DNA of 64,000 nucleotides from Sporomusa sphaeroides DSM 2875 (GCF_001941975.2 NZ_CP146991.1:3159001-3223000), one strand, 5' to 3'; shown: positions 34,443 through 43,529, counted from the stretch's first letter. Numbers and translations are program-made. The notes: generated from the sequence alone by a model not told the origin.

Positions 34443-35633
34443 ATGGAATTAACACCAGCATCAGAAATCCAGTGTAGAACCCGTAACTTTCAGCAGAAGC
34501 TTGTTGAACAAGCAGTCGATGGGGCCGTTGTTTTACTGCAAAGTGATATTTTCTACTTTACCGGGACAGTACAAAACTCCTACTTGTTTATACCTGCCAG
34601 CGGCGAGCCGGTGCTTATGGTGAAAAAAAGCATAACACGCGGTCAGCAGGAGTCTCCGTTAAAAAATATTGTTGCAATTAAGAACCCTAAGCAAATCCCG
34701 GAAATTTTGGCGGCCTACGGGTATAACGGTTTTAGCAAAATTGGGCTGGAATTAGATGTACTACCCTTTAATATTTATAAGTCTTATGAAAAGATTTTTC
34801 CGAATACTGAATTTGTCGACTGTTCTCCTGCTATCAAAGAAACCCGTGCGATAAAGTCATCCTATGAAATTGATCTACTGCGCGGTGCATTAGCGGTCAG
34901 TGATCAAGCGTTTTTAGCAGTACCTTCCTTTTTACGGGAGGGAATGTCAGAACTTGAATTAGCTGCCTTATTTGAGGCTGAGATGCGCAAACGCGGCTTT
35001 GCCGGCCCTTGCAAGATGCGAGCCTTCAATCAAGATTTTTACTTGGGTAATATATGTACCGGCGGCAGCGGCTTTTATCCCAACTATTTCGATGGACCGG
35101 TTGGTGGGCAGGGAGCCAGTGTAGCCCAGCCGCAAGGAGCCGGCTGGAAAAAGATAAACCGCAATGAGGTTATTTATATAGACTATACTTGTATCGTAAG
35201 GGGATATACAGGTGACCAAACCCGGATATTCTGCATTGGCGAGCTTCCGGCTAAGCTGGTTAAAGCCTTTGATGATGCGGTACTCATTGAAACAGAAATA
35301 GTAAAAAGCATTAAGCCGGGAACTTTAGCCGAGGAACCCTATCTGCTGGCACTCAAGCTGGCAGCAGAGCTGGGGTATCAGGATAATTTCATGGGCTATA
35401 AGCAGGACCAGGTCAAATTTATTGGCCATGGTATCGGCCTGGAATTGGATGAATGGCCAATTTTAGCCAAAGGAATGAAGACGCCGATAATGCCGGGAAT
35501 GACTTTTGCACTTGAACCAAAGTTCGTTTTCCCCGAAGGGGCTATTGGTACGGAAAATAGTTTTGTTATGACAGAAACCGGACCTCAACGTTTAAACACA
35601 TCTCCCGAAGTTATCACGTACATTACCTGCTAG
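34443..35633 (+). CDS. M24-family metallopeptidase (Xaa-Pro aminopeptidase-like)
   Basis: A 396-aa protein with an N-terminal creatinase-like domain (about 1-150) and the pita-bread catalytic domain. Metal ligands can be seen: Asp in YIDYTCIV, Asp in YTGDQTR, His in FIGHGIGLELDE, Glu in FALEPKFVFP and Glu in IGTENSFVMT. ATG 34443 follows GGGAGG. The region 34178-34442 upstream contains part of a dispersed GGGACGG motif. Stop is TAG. Substrate not defined; relatives are often called Xaa-Pro peptidase. Confidence 0.85.
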   Translation: MELTPASEIQCRTRNFQQKLVEQAVDGAVVLLQSDIFYFTGTVQNSYLFIPASGEPVLMVKKSITRGQQESPLKNIVAIKNPKQIPEILAAYGYNGFSKIGLELDVLPFNIYKSYEKIFPNTEFVDCSPAIKETRAIKSSYEIDLLRGALAVSDQAFLAVPSFLREGMSELELAALFEAEMRKRGFAGPCKMRAFNQDFYLGNICTGGSGFYPNYFDGPVGGQGASVAQPQGAGWKKINRNEVIYIDYTCIVRGYTGDQTRIFCIGELPAKLVKAFDDAVLIETEIVKSIKPGTLAEEPYLLALKLAAELGYQDNFMGYKQDQVKFIGHGIGLELDEWPILAKGMKTPIMPGMTFALEPKFVFPEGAIGTENSFVMTETGPQRLNTSPEVITYITC

Positions 35634-35682
35634 CGTAAAGTGGGAGAATACTCGACTCTTAAATAGTTAGGAAGTGTTTGTT

Positions 35683-35910
35683 ATGGGAGAATGCACGTGT
35701 ACTATCTCGATGATGGCAGATCACAATGCAATATGTAAAGCCTGTTCAGAAAAGCAAGGTAAAGCCGTTCATATGGGCGTTCAAAGCCATCAGCCGGAAA
35801 TAAAAACACAAGTGGAACAATGTACCTGTGATACACGGATGATGGCAGACCATAATGCAATATGTAAAGCCTGCTCCCCAGATGTCGCGGGGGCAGGCTT
35901 ACCGACATAA
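35683..35910 (+). CDS. Cys-rich small protein with a duplicated CxC/CxxC motif
   Basis: A 75-aa protein made of two almost identical units: CTCTISMMADHNAICKACS and CTCDTRMMADHNAICKACS, separated by 32 residues rich in Lys and Gln. Each unit offers C-x-C and C-x2-C plus a His (four Cys and one His), a likely metal site. ATG 35683 lies 6-7 nt behind AGGAAG; an in-frame GTG 9 nt earlier is less likely. Located about 50 nt after the M24 peptidase stop, so cotranscription is possible. No named family recognised. Confidence 0.6.
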   Translation: MGECTCTISMMADHNAICKACSEKQGKAVHMGVQSHQPEIKTQVEQCTCDTRMMADHNAICKACSPDVAGAGLPT

Positions 35911-35957
35911 GCTTCTTTGATGGTTTCCTCGTTAAACTGTATAAATTCCTTGGACAT
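35790..35957 (-). pseudogene. Possible truncated gene start antisense to the Cys-rich gene
   Basis: A 55-codon frame starts MSKEFIQFNEETIKEAYVGK behind a good AAGGAG. From about residue 18 on it runs antisense to the Cys-rich gene, where its composition stops looking protein-like. Probably the start of a gene whose body was lost. The interval 35958-36318 otherwise holds only the repeat at 36105-36152. Confidence 0.3.
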
Positions 35958-36104
35958 GTTTGCAGTCTCCTTCGGTAAATGGTGTTGTTGTGACTTCACT
36001 TTACCTTTTGACTGTAAACTTGTCCTCTTTTTTTTGTCGTAATTGAATTTGCGAAACTTATTGTACATTATCCTTCTTGGTCTTTATTATATCATTTTAT
36101 ATAA

Positions 36105-36152
36105 AGATAAAGAAGCAAAAAGAACGTCCCCTTGCTTCGTCCCTTTGCTTCT
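36105..36152. repeat. Dispersed GAAGCAAA/GGGACG repeat, intact copy
   Basis: Minus strand: GAAGCAAAGGGACGAAGCAA then GGGGACGTTCTTTTTGCTTC. The same arrangement, with a few changes, is found when the intron at 2334-4210 is removed, and a decayed copy lies at 1431-1475. Confidence 0.65.
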
Positions 36153-36318
36153 ACTTTCCGTAGCGGCCCCGGCGTTAGCCACGCTTTCGCCGTGACGAAT
36201 TAACCAGATTTTTTTCATTGTTTCACCCCATATACTTAATTTTTCAAACTAGTATCCCTAAACAGACTTGCGGTAATCATTAGTGTCAGATTAATTATAG
36301 AGGTTTCCGGAAGTACTC

Positions 36319-37032
36319 TTAAGCATAAAATTCCCGGTAACTTGGCAATTCTAAAGCCGCCAGCCGGCCACCGAAACACCCGCCGCAATCGATGCCTATT
36401 TTGTCCTGGTACTCTTGGTCAAACCAAATCCGGGCATTTGTTTTTTTGAATTTCTTATCGTAGCGATAGAGATTCCACGTGGGAATATGTCCGAAAACAA
36501 GTATCTTCCCTTTGTACGCCGGACAATAAGGAAAGCGATCCTCCATCCAAACCAGATCATCTTCAATATTCTTTTCTATGGGCTTCCGCGTATTAGCACC
36601 CGCGTGGGAAAAGAGGAATTTACCGGTTGAAAAATATAACGGCAAACTTTGCACAAACTGAAGAATTTCTGCTAGTTTACCGGGTGCTAAGGTTTCTATT
36701 TCCTCAAACATAGTAGCGCCGCCGTTATATTTAACCCAATTATATAAGTTCTCTGATGGCTTTTTCCGCCAGGAATCGGATTCAATCATTTCAATTACAC
36801 TCTGCTCTAAAAATTGTTCATGATTCCCTTTTAAAAGCACTGCACCTTGGGCCTGAAGTATTAGGCAAGTTTTTAGCACCTCCAAATTTTCCGGGCCACG
36901 ATCTATCATATCGCCACAGATAATCAGTAAATCACCTGCCGGGTCATATTGAGTTTGTTTTAATAGAGACTGAAATCTTTGGTTCTCACCATGAATATCA
37001 GATATTGCCAATATCCGGTCAACAATCCTCAT
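36319..37032 (-). CDS. PPP-type serine/threonine protein phosphatase (or Ap4A hydrolase-like)
   Basis: A 237-aa di-metal phosphatase with the PPP signature in order: ISDIHGE (GDxHG-like), ICGDMIDRGPENLE (GDxxDRG), LKGNHEQFL (GNHE), FSHAGAN (HAG) and LVFGHIPTW. These are the PrpE/PphA/ApaH-type signatures. Single gene, distinct from the calcineurin-like protein at 26818. Substrate unresolved. Confidence 0.85.
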   Translation of the reverse strand: MRIVDRILAISDIHGENQRFQSLLKQTQYDPAGDLLIICGDMIDRGPENLEVLKTCLILQAQGAVLLKGNHEQFLEQSVIEMIESDSWRKKPSENLYNWVKYNGGATMFEEIETLAPGKLAEILQFVQSLPLYFSTGKFLFSHAGANTRKPIEKNIEDDLVWMEDRFPYCPAYKGKILVFGHIPTWNLYRYDKKFKKTNARIWFDQEYQDKIGIDCGGCFGGRLAALELPSYREFYA

Positions 37033-37125
37033 ACTATTTACCTCAGCTTCGTAATTTAAGATACCATGTTTATCTATAAATCGGTAATCCCCACTACTTT
37101 CACAACTTCTAGCTTAAACTCTTCC

Positions 37126-37170
37126 CTACCTGATATATAATAGTCTCTAAATCCATTATATATCAGGTAG
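37126..37170. promoter_or_regulatory. 16-bp perfect inverted repeat between phosphatase and corrinoid activator genes
   Basis: Arms 37126-37141 and 37155-37170 (CTACCTGATATATAAT / ATTATATATCAGGTAG) with a 13-nt loop. No T-run follows on either side, so it is less like a terminator than an operator or an RNA-stabilising hairpin. Confidence 0.5.
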
Positions 37171-37223
37171 AGGCGATCCAAAACCTTGCAAATCCACCCA
37201 TTCTCGCAACCGTTTAAGGTTTG

Positions 37224-38783
37224 TTAACGGGAACTACGTTCCAAGTGTTTACGGCTTCTGATCTTTTCAATGACCGTGGGATATAATGAAAAATCCGTGT
37301 GGGGCAAAAAGTTGGCTGCTGACATTTTATTCAGAAAATCCGGTGCCTCAGCTAAGGAAAGATAGGCTATATTGCTAATTAGATCTTCTACAACCAATAA
37401 TTGATCTGCATTTTCTAACAACTTGCAGGCTCCTTTTATAGAGCCGTTTCCCAGCTGAACAAACCTCTCTCGGGGAAGGTCGGGATATAACCCAATGGTT
37501 ATCCCTGACTCAATATTGATGTAGGTTCCAAAGGCTCCGGCCATATATATCCGTTGAATCTTATCCGGTGTAATACCCACTGCATCCAGTAAAAACGCTA
37601 CCATGGTATTTGCTGCTGCTTTTGTATCCATAAATCTTAAAATGTCCGTCTGACTGAATACTAAGTCTTCATTAGAGGCTGATTCATACTCCCATGCGTA
37701 AACAATGACATATTCTCCGTCCCGCATAAGGATTCTCTCTGATCTGCCGGGAATAAACCGACCAGAGTAATCAATCCAGCCTTCCAGCAACATTTCAGCA
37801 AGCAGGTCAACAATCCCTGAACCGCAGATGCCCACTGGCTTTGCATTGTCTATTGTAGTGATTTTCAACTGATTTTGAACAATCTGCACCGAATCTACCG
37901 CTCCTGCTTTCGCCCGCATTCCCTGCTTGCTGATACCGCCTTCCAAGGCAGGTCCTGCCGCACCCGCAGCTGAAATCAGAAATTCATTGTTGCCCAAAAG
38001 CATTTCGCCGTTTGTTCCAATATCCATATAGAGAGCCAGTTCATTTTGTGCATACATCTCGGACGCCAACAGCCCGCTGATAATATCGCCACCTAAATAA
38101 TTAGCTACAGAAGGAAAACAGTATACTAATCCATTAAAGGGTAAACCTATTTCACGGCCAACAAAGAAACCGCTCCGATTAAAAGCTGGCGTATAGGGAG
38201 TAAAGAAAATAAACCAGGGATCAATCCCCAACAGAAAATGAATCATGGTAGTATTGCCGCCGATAATGAATATCCCGCATTTGTCCGGAGAAATGCTTGT
38301 CGCAGTTTGAATTTTCTCCATGAGTTCAATAAAATTCAACAGCGTACATTGCTGGAGTTCTCTTAAATGAGCATCATTATCTTTAACGTAAAAGATTCGG
38401 CTAAGGATGTCATCACCAAAACGGACTTGATGATTGACCCTGCTTTCTTCACACAAAATATTTCCAGTATTCAGATCGATCAGCTGCATAATAACCGTTG
38501 TGCTCCCAAGATCAGCTGCATAAGCGAAATTCTTATCTGAAGTATTTCCCCGCTCAAGGTTTACAATCTCCCAGGCAAAACCTTTGTGTACTAAGGTAAC
38601 TGTGAGCTTCCAGTCAAAATCCCGCAGCAGCTTATAGGATAATTTAATAGTTTCAATAGAAATCTGAACCTCTCCATACTCCGGTTTTAAAGCTTGAAGG
38701 ATTCTGTCAATGTCAGCCACAAAGTCTCCGTTACCCGGCGTTCTCAATTCAAGGTATATTTTTTTACAAATTACATTCTTCAT
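37224..38783 (-). CDS. ASKHA-domain corrinoid-protein reductive activator lacking an Fe-S domain
   Basis: A 519-aa protein of the RACo/AcsV-RamA-like (DUF4445) family that uses ATP to reduce inactive Co(II) corrinoid proteins. The linker domain comes first (KKIYLELRTPGNGDFVADID), then the ASKHA actin-like fold: AADLGSTTVIMQL (phosphate-1), FIIGGNTTMIHFLLG, YMDIGTNGEMLL (phosphate-2), GICGSGIVDLLAEML and IYMAGAFGTYI. Usual relatives carry an N-terminal [2Fe-2S] or C-terminal [4Fe-4S] domain; none is seen here and no Cys cluster exists. It is the only activator in the window and could serve MtmC, MtbC and MttC 11-25 kb away; this is inference. Confidence 0.82.
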   Translation of the reverse strand: MKNVICKKIYLELRTPGNGDFVADIDRILQALKPEYGEVQISIETIKLSYKLLRDFDWKLTVTLVHKGFAWEIVNLERGNTSDKNFAYAADLGSTTVIMQLIDLNTGNILCEESRVNHQVRFGDDILSRIFYVKDNDAHLRELQQCTLLNFIELMEKIQTATSISPDKCGIFIIGGNTTMIHFLLGIDPWFIFFTPYTPAFNRSGFFVGREIGLPFNGLVYCFPSVANYLGGDIISGLLASEMYAQNELALYMDIGTNGEMLLGNNEFLISAAGAAGPALEGGISKQGMRAKAGAVDSVQIVQNQLKITTIDNAKPVGICGSGIVDLLAEMLLEGWIDYSGRFIPGRSERILMRDGEYVIVYAWEYESASNEDLVFSQTDILRFMDTKAAANTMVAFLLDAVGITPDKIQRIYMAGAFGTYINIESGITIGLYPDLPRERFVQLGNGSIKGACKLLENADQLLVVEDLISNIAYLSLAEAPDFLNKMSAANFLPHTDFSLYPTVIEKIRSRKHLERSSR

Positions 38784-39009
38784 AACTCTTCCTCTTTATG
38801 CTTATTATGTCACATACTACCAGAGCTCGTACAAATAGTCCCCGGTAGCTGCTTCATTTGTATTGTAATGCATCCTGATATACTCATCTCATAATTCTAC
38901 CTAATATATGTACAAACCTGCTTCTTCCCTTATCTCATTCTTACAATTGCTTACAAATGTCTTAGTTCCTGCCTCATAGTTACATTTCGCATGGCTAAAA
39001 GCTATATTC

Positions 39010-39177
39010 TCAATATCGTAAAACATCATCCGGAGTGTTATGCCGGATTTTATTAGCATAAATACCTGTACAACTACGGCTGCAAAAGAAATAATCTCTT
39101 CCTTCTTTTTGTTGCCTTCGCACTTCTTTATCCGGTTTCTCAAATTCCACACCACACAGATGACATATTACTTTCAT
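39010..39177 (-). CDS. Small zinc-finger protein (55 aa)
   Basis: MKVICHLCGVEFEKPDKEVR begins a 55-aa frame with C-x2-C (Cys5, Cys8) and, near residue 32, C-x3-C (FFCSRSC), the treble-clef pattern of HNH-like and phage-type zinc fingers. ATG 39177 follows GGAGG by 9 nt. The frame ends TGA at 39010. The Shine-Dalgarno lies inside the hairpin that appears to terminate ssrA. The stretch 38784-39009 upstream of the activator gene shows no gene. Confidence 0.6.
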   Translation of the reverse strand: MKVICHLCGVEFEKPDKEVRRQQKEGRDYFFCSRSCTGIYANKIRHNTPDDVLRY

Positions 39178-39186
39178 AAAACAAAA

Positions 39187-39229
39187 CCTCCACCTTTGAT
39201 ATAAATTATCCTAATATCAAAAATGGAGG
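39187..39229 (-). terminator. ssrA terminator hairpin containing the next gene's ribosome-binding site
   Basis: On the minus strand CCTCCA-TTTT-TGATAT pairs with ATATCA-AAGG-TGGAGG, with TTTTGTTTT following: a terminator 15 nt past the tmRNA 3' end. The 3' arm GGTGGAGG is also the Shine-Dalgarno of the zinc-finger gene at 39177. Confidence 0.7.
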
Positions 39230-39243
39230 CGACATTCAAATTG

Positions 39244-39589
39244 TGGTGGAGGCGGCGAGAATCGAACTCGCGTCCAAAGGCATTACTGCATAGGCTTCTC
39301 CGAGCGCAGTCGGTGATTTAAATTTCGCGCCCTTGCCGCCCACAGACAGGCTGCGCAAGCACTATCTCGATAAAGGTTCCCAGTCGGCTCTCCGAGAATT
39401 GAGCTTCAGGTATCCCACTAAGTGACGCCCTATCCTAGGCCGCGGGAGTGCGTAGGCAGGACGTTAGCATTAAGCTGCTAAAGCGTATTCTTCGTTTGCG
39501 TTTACTATTTTCCACCGTCTTGACGGGCAAATGGAACCCCGGCTCGCTACCTATACCATAACTACCCCTGTCGAAACCAGTACGCCCCC
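39244..39589 (-). ncRNA. ssrA: Transfer-messenger RNA (tmRNA)
   Basis: 346 nt, one-piece tmRNA that rescues stalled ribosomes. The 5' end GGGGGCGT and 3' end CGCCTCCACCA pair as an alanine-tRNA-like acceptor, and the T arm GAGTTCGATTCTC is present near the 3' end. The tag frame (39470-39499) is GCA AAC GAA GAA TAC GCT TTA GCA GCT TAA, giving ANEEYALAA. Its protein partner SmpB is encoded 1.1 kb away. Confidence 0.96.
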
Positions 39590-39773
39590 ATATAAATGGG
39601 TATGCTGGAATGGTATGTCATGTCTTTTGCAAATAAGAATACTCTCCTATTACATTAGTTTATTATAGCATAAAGATTGAATCTAGCCAAATAAAACTTT
39701 TCCCAGTCAACTTATTCTACAGGATACATCGGGCTTAATGCCGAATATATTGTAAGATAAGGAGTGATTTTGC

Positions 39774-40685
39774 TTGAAACAACAACATACCGGTATGCTG
39801 CTGGTGGCAACATCGGCTGCCGGGTTTGCCACATTAGCCATTTTTATTAAATTCGCTTACGCTGCAGGGGCGAATACGATTACGATCCTTGCCGGACGCT
39901 TTGTACTGGCTTCTATCTGCCTCGCACTTATTCTAAAATTGCGCGGTACGCCACTGACGATAGAAAAAAGCCTGATGAAACGGCTGTTTTTACTGGGCGG
40001 ACTGGGTTATGGAGCAATGTCAATGCTTTTTGCTTTGGCTGTCATATATCTGCCGGCATCACTGGCCGCCATGCTGCTGTACACTTATCCCGCGATAGTC
40101 AGCGTACTATCTTTTTTTATTGGCGATGAACAGTTCAGTTGGTCAAAAGGCCTGGCACTGGGCATCTGTTTCTCAGGCTTGTTTTTTGTGCTGGGTGTAT
40201 CGTTTGATAATATCAATACGTTTGGCTTTATCCTGGGGCTTGGGGCGGCGATAGTCTATGCCATTTATATTGTTGTTGGCAACAGGGTTCTGAAAAATAC
40301 CGATCCGCTGGTTACTACCACCTATGTCTGCATTGCGGCAGCCCTGGTATTTGTACTCAGCGGTATCGCCACCAACACGCTGATTTTTAACCTGCCAGCC
40401 CAAGGGTGGCTGTCCATTATCGCCATCGCACTGCTGCCCACCATTGTCAGTATTATCGCCTTCTTTGCCGGATTGCTCCGTGTGGGCGCTACTAACACTT
40501 CCATTATCAGTACCCTGGAACCTGTCATTACCGTGCTGTTATCGGTGGCACTGCTTAATGAAAAAGTAACGCCGCAGCAAATAGGCGGCGGCGTACTAAT
40601 ACTTTTCGGTATATTGATTTTGCAGCTTTGGGCCGGAAATAAGGAAAAGCGGCCGAAAGAAATGAGCTGCGCTAATGACTGCTAA
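39774..40685 (+). CDS. EamA/DMT-family transporter
   Basis: A 303-aa inner-membrane protein with about ten hydrophobic segments forming two EamA repeats (start to about 135 and 150-290): ATSAAGFATLAIFIKFAYAA, FALAVIYLPASLAAMLLYTY in the first half, GLGAAIVYAIYIVVGNRVL and STLEPVITVLLSVALLNEKV in the second. Start is TTG, 9 nt after AAGGAG. Substrate unknown; family members export amino acids and other metabolites. It runs opposite to its neighbours. Confidence 0.85.
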   Translation: MKQQHTGMLLVATSAAGFATLAIFIKFAYAAGANTITILAGRFVLASICLALILKLRGTPLTIEKSLMKRLFLLGGLGYGAMSMLFALAVIYLPASLAAMLLYTYPAIVSVLSFFIGDEQFSWSKGLALGICFSGLFFVLGVSFDNINTFGFILGLGAAIVYAIYIVVGNRVLKNTDPLVTTTYVCIAAALVFVLSGIATNTLIFNLPAQGWLSIIAIALLPTIVSIIAFFAGLLRVGATNTSIISTLEPVITVLLSVALLNEKVTPQQIGGGVLILFGILILQLWAGNKEKRPKEMSCANDC

Positions 40686-40699
40686 GAATAAGCCTTAAA

Positions 40700-41170
40700 C
40701 TAATCTTTTTGCCGGTCCCGCAGCGCTCGCTCCATATCGCGTTTAGCATCCCGCTCGGCAAGGTCCTGGCGCTTGTCATAGGTATGTTTACCACTGGCCA
40801 GTCCCAGTTCTACCTTAACTTTGCCTCTGGTAAAATACAATTTGATCGGCACCAGGGTATAGCCTTTTTCTTTGGTTTTGCCAATTAATTTATTGATTTC
40901 ATACCGGTGCATCAATAGTTTGCGGGTACGCAGCGGTTCATGGTTAAAGCGATTGCCCTGATCGTAAGGGCTGATATGCATATTGTGGAGCATAACCTCG
41001 GCATTATCAATGCGGGCGTAGGCATCCTTCAGGTTAGCTTTGCCGGCCCGGAGTGATTTAACTTCCGTGCCGGTAAGTGCAATCCCGGCCTCATAGGTTT
41101 CGTGAATATGATAATCGTGGCGGGCCTTCCGGTTTTCCGCCGCTATTTTTATGCCTGCTTCTTTGCTCAC
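40700..41170 (-). CDS. smpB: SsrA-binding protein SmpB
   Basis: 156-aa partner of tmRNA in trans-translation. Family segments: [59 protein letters not shown] and the basic tail [20 protein letters not shown]. Follows rnr by 82 nt on the same strand. The order rnr-smpB-ssrA is common in Firmicutes. Confidence 0.97.
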   Translation of the reverse strand: MSKEAGIKIAAENRKARHDYHIHETYEAGIALTGTEVKSLRAGKANLKDAYARIDNAEVMLHNMHISPYDQGNRFNHEPLRTRKLLMHRYEINKLIGKTKEKGYTLVPIKLYFTRGKVKVELGLASGKHTYDKRQDLAERDAKRDMERALRDRQKD

Positions 41171-41251
41171 CGCTTGTCACCTCTTAGAATCCTGCTGATA
41201 TGCATACCTATTGTAGCCGATTTACAGTCTTACGTCAATTGCTTTGCCTGG

Positions 41252-43528
41252 CTACTTTTTCGGCGCCCTGGGCTTTTTCGGTTTGGCAGCAGTAGAGGCA
41301 GTTTTCCTTTTTGCCGTACTTGTCCGGGTTTTGCTAGCGCTGCGCCTTGTTCCGGGGGTGCTGCGTTTTTGGTCTGAGACCTGATTGTCAATGGCTTGCA
41401 GCAAGTTGCCGGATTCGGCAAGGACATAGTCAATGGTCCGTTCTGCCGGATTGACTCTGGTAACAGTAATCCTGACACTATTGCCCAGCCGGTAGATTTT
41501 ACTGGTACGCTCACCAATCAAGGCATATTGCTCTTCCACATACTGATAATAGTCATCCTGCAGGCTGGATACGCGCACCAAGCCTTCCACCCCATTTTCT
41601 ATCTCAACAAAAAAGCCGAAGGCGGCAACACCGCTAATGATACCATCAAATTCCTGGCCGACAAACTGTGCCATGTACTCCACTTTTTTCAGGTCAACAG
41701 TTGCCCGCTCGGCTTCTGCGGCAGCCCGCTCGCGTTCTGAGGAATGCAGCGCAATCTCCGGCAGCATGACCGATAGTTTTTGCCGCCGTTTGGCCGAGAT
41801 ATCCCCTTTGGAAAAGGTCTCCCGGATAAGACGGTGAACAATTAAGTCCGGGTAACGCCGGATGGGTGAGGTAAAGTGGGTATAATAGGTGGCTGCCAGC
41901 CCAAAATGCCCCAGGTTTTCGGCATCATAGCGGGCCTGCTTCAGGGACCGCAGCACAACAGTACTGATAATACGTTCTTCCGGCCTGCCGGCAATCTTGC
42001 TAAGTACCCGTTGCAGCGCCATGGGCTCAATTTCCTGTGTCTTCGGCAAACGCTGGCCAAAGTTATTAAGCAACAGGTTGAGTCTGCTCATTTTTTCTTC
42101 GTCAGGTTCTTCATGCACCCGGAACATGGACGGCACACCCAGCCAGTGCATATGCTCTGCTACCGTTTCATTGGCCACAAGCATGAACTCTTCGATAATG
42201 GATTCGGCAATACTGCGAATCCTTTTTTCAATGGCAATCGGATGCCCTTCATCATCTAATTTTACTTTTATTTCCGGGAAATCAAAATCAATGGCGCCCC
42301 GGCGCATGCGGCGGTCCCGCAGAATCCGGCACAGGCGCTCCATCTGCTCTAAAGGACTGACCAGCTCGGCATACTTGTCCCGTAACACTTCGTCATGATC
42401 GGCCAGAATCTGCCGCACGATGTTGTAGGTCAGTCTGGTTTTGACTCTGATAACACTGGGGAATATTTCATGATTGACTACCTGACCCCGCCCGTCTATT
42501 TCCATTTGGGCCGACAGTGTCAGCCGGTCTTCCCCGGCATTCAGGCTGCAAATGCCGTTCGACAGCCGCGGCGGCAGCATGGGCAGTACCCTGTCAACCA
42601 GATACACGCTGGTGCCTCTGAGTCTGGCTTCATTGTCCAGCGGCGTATTTTCCCGCACATAATGACTGACATCGGCAATATGCACACCCAGCAGATAGTT
42701 CCCGTTTTTAAGGCGTTCGACATACACGGCATCGTCCAGGTCTTTGGCATCGTCACCGTCAATGGTCACAAGACCTAAGTCTCTCAGGTCGCGGCGGCCT
42801 AATAAATCCTCATCACTAATGGTGGTGGTGACGCGGGCGGCAGCCTTTTCGACATCGGGCGGAAACTCTGTCGGCAGATTATTGTTTTTGATAATGGAGA
42901 GTATCTCAATCCCCAGGTCGCCCTGCCGGCCTAACACTTCGATAACCCGGCCTGCCGCGCTTTTCTGCTTGTGCGGCCAGTCGGTAATCTCGACGACAAC
43001 CTTGGAGCCGGTTTTAGCGCCGGCAAGTTCCTCTTTGGGAATAAAAATATCACGGCCAATGCGCCGGTCATCCGGCAAGACAAAGCCAAAATTACGGCTG
43101 GCTTCCAAAGTGCCCACGACCTTAGTATTGGCCCGGGTAACAATCCGGATAATCTCGCCTTCTACTGCTTTGCCGGACACATGCCGGTGGTGCATCCGCG
43201 CTACCACCCGGTCGCCATGCATGGCGCCGCCAATAGCGTCAGGGGGAATAAAAACGTCCGCCAGTTCCCGGTTTTCCGGTAAAATAAAGCCAAAACCCTT
43301 GGTTGTTGCGGAAAACTTGCCGACAACCAGATTCATACGCTCAGGCACACCATACTTGTTATAGCGGGTTTTTATGATCGCCGCTGCAGCCTCCAGCTTG
43401 TCCAATACCTGCCAAAATTCTTCCAGTTCTTTGCCGCGGATATTCATCCCGGCGGCTAAGTCCTCGGCCATAAGTGGTTTATAGGCTTCCTCCCGCATGA
43501 ACTCCAGTATTCTGTCAGCTAAGTCCAT
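41252..43528 (-). CDS. rnr: Ribonuclease R
   Basis: A 758-aa 3'-5' exoribonuclease that degrades structured RNA and takes part in trans-translation. An N-terminal HTH, two cold-shock domains (GFGFILPENRELADVFIPPD, NFGFVLPDDRRIGRDIFIPK), the RNB catalytic domain with TIDGDDAKDLDDAVYVE (active-site Asp cluster) and YTHFTSPIRRYPDLIVHRLI, an S1 domain, and a basic Lys/Arg/Ala-rich tail are all visible. ATG 43528 is favoured, with GGAG at 9 nt, inside the end of the upstream thioesterase gene. Stop is TAG. Confidence 0.96.
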   Translation of the reverse strand: MDLADRILEFMREEAYKPLMAEDLAAGMNIRGKELEEFWQVLDKLEAAAAIIKTRYNKYGVPERMNLVVGKFSATTKGFGFILPENRELADVFIPPDAIGGAMHGDRVVARMHHRHVSGKAVEGEIIRIVTRANTKVVGTLEASRNFGFVLPDDRRIGRDIFIPKEELAGAKTGSKVVVEITDWPHKQKSAAGRVIEVLGRQGDLGIEILSIIKNNNLPTEFPPDVEKAAARVTTTISDEDLLGRRDLRDLGLVTIDGDDAKDLDDAVYVERLKNGNYLLGVHIADVSHYVRENTPLDNEARLRGTSVYLVDRVLPMLPPRLSNGICSLNAGEDRLTLSAQMEIDGRGQVVNHEIFPSVIRVKTRLTYNIVRQILADHDEVLRDKYAELVSPLEQMERLCRILRDRRMRRGAIDFDFPEIKVKLDDEGHPIAIEKRIRSIAESIIEEFMLVANETVAEHMHWLGVPSMFRVHEEPDEEKMSRLNLLLNNFGQRLPKTQEIEPMALQRVLSKIAGRPEERIISTVVLRSLKQARYDAENLGHFGLAATYYTHFTSPIRRYPDLIVHRLIRETFSKGDISAKRRQKLSVMLPEIALHSSERERAAAEAERATVDLKKVEYMAQFVGQEFDGIISGVAAFGFFVEIENGVEGLVRVSSLQDDYYQYVEEQYALIGERTSKIYRLGNSVRITVTRVNPAERTIDYVLAESGNLLQAIDNQVSDQKRSTPGTRRSASKTRTSTAKRKTASTAAKPKKPRAPKK

Positions 43529-43529
43529 A

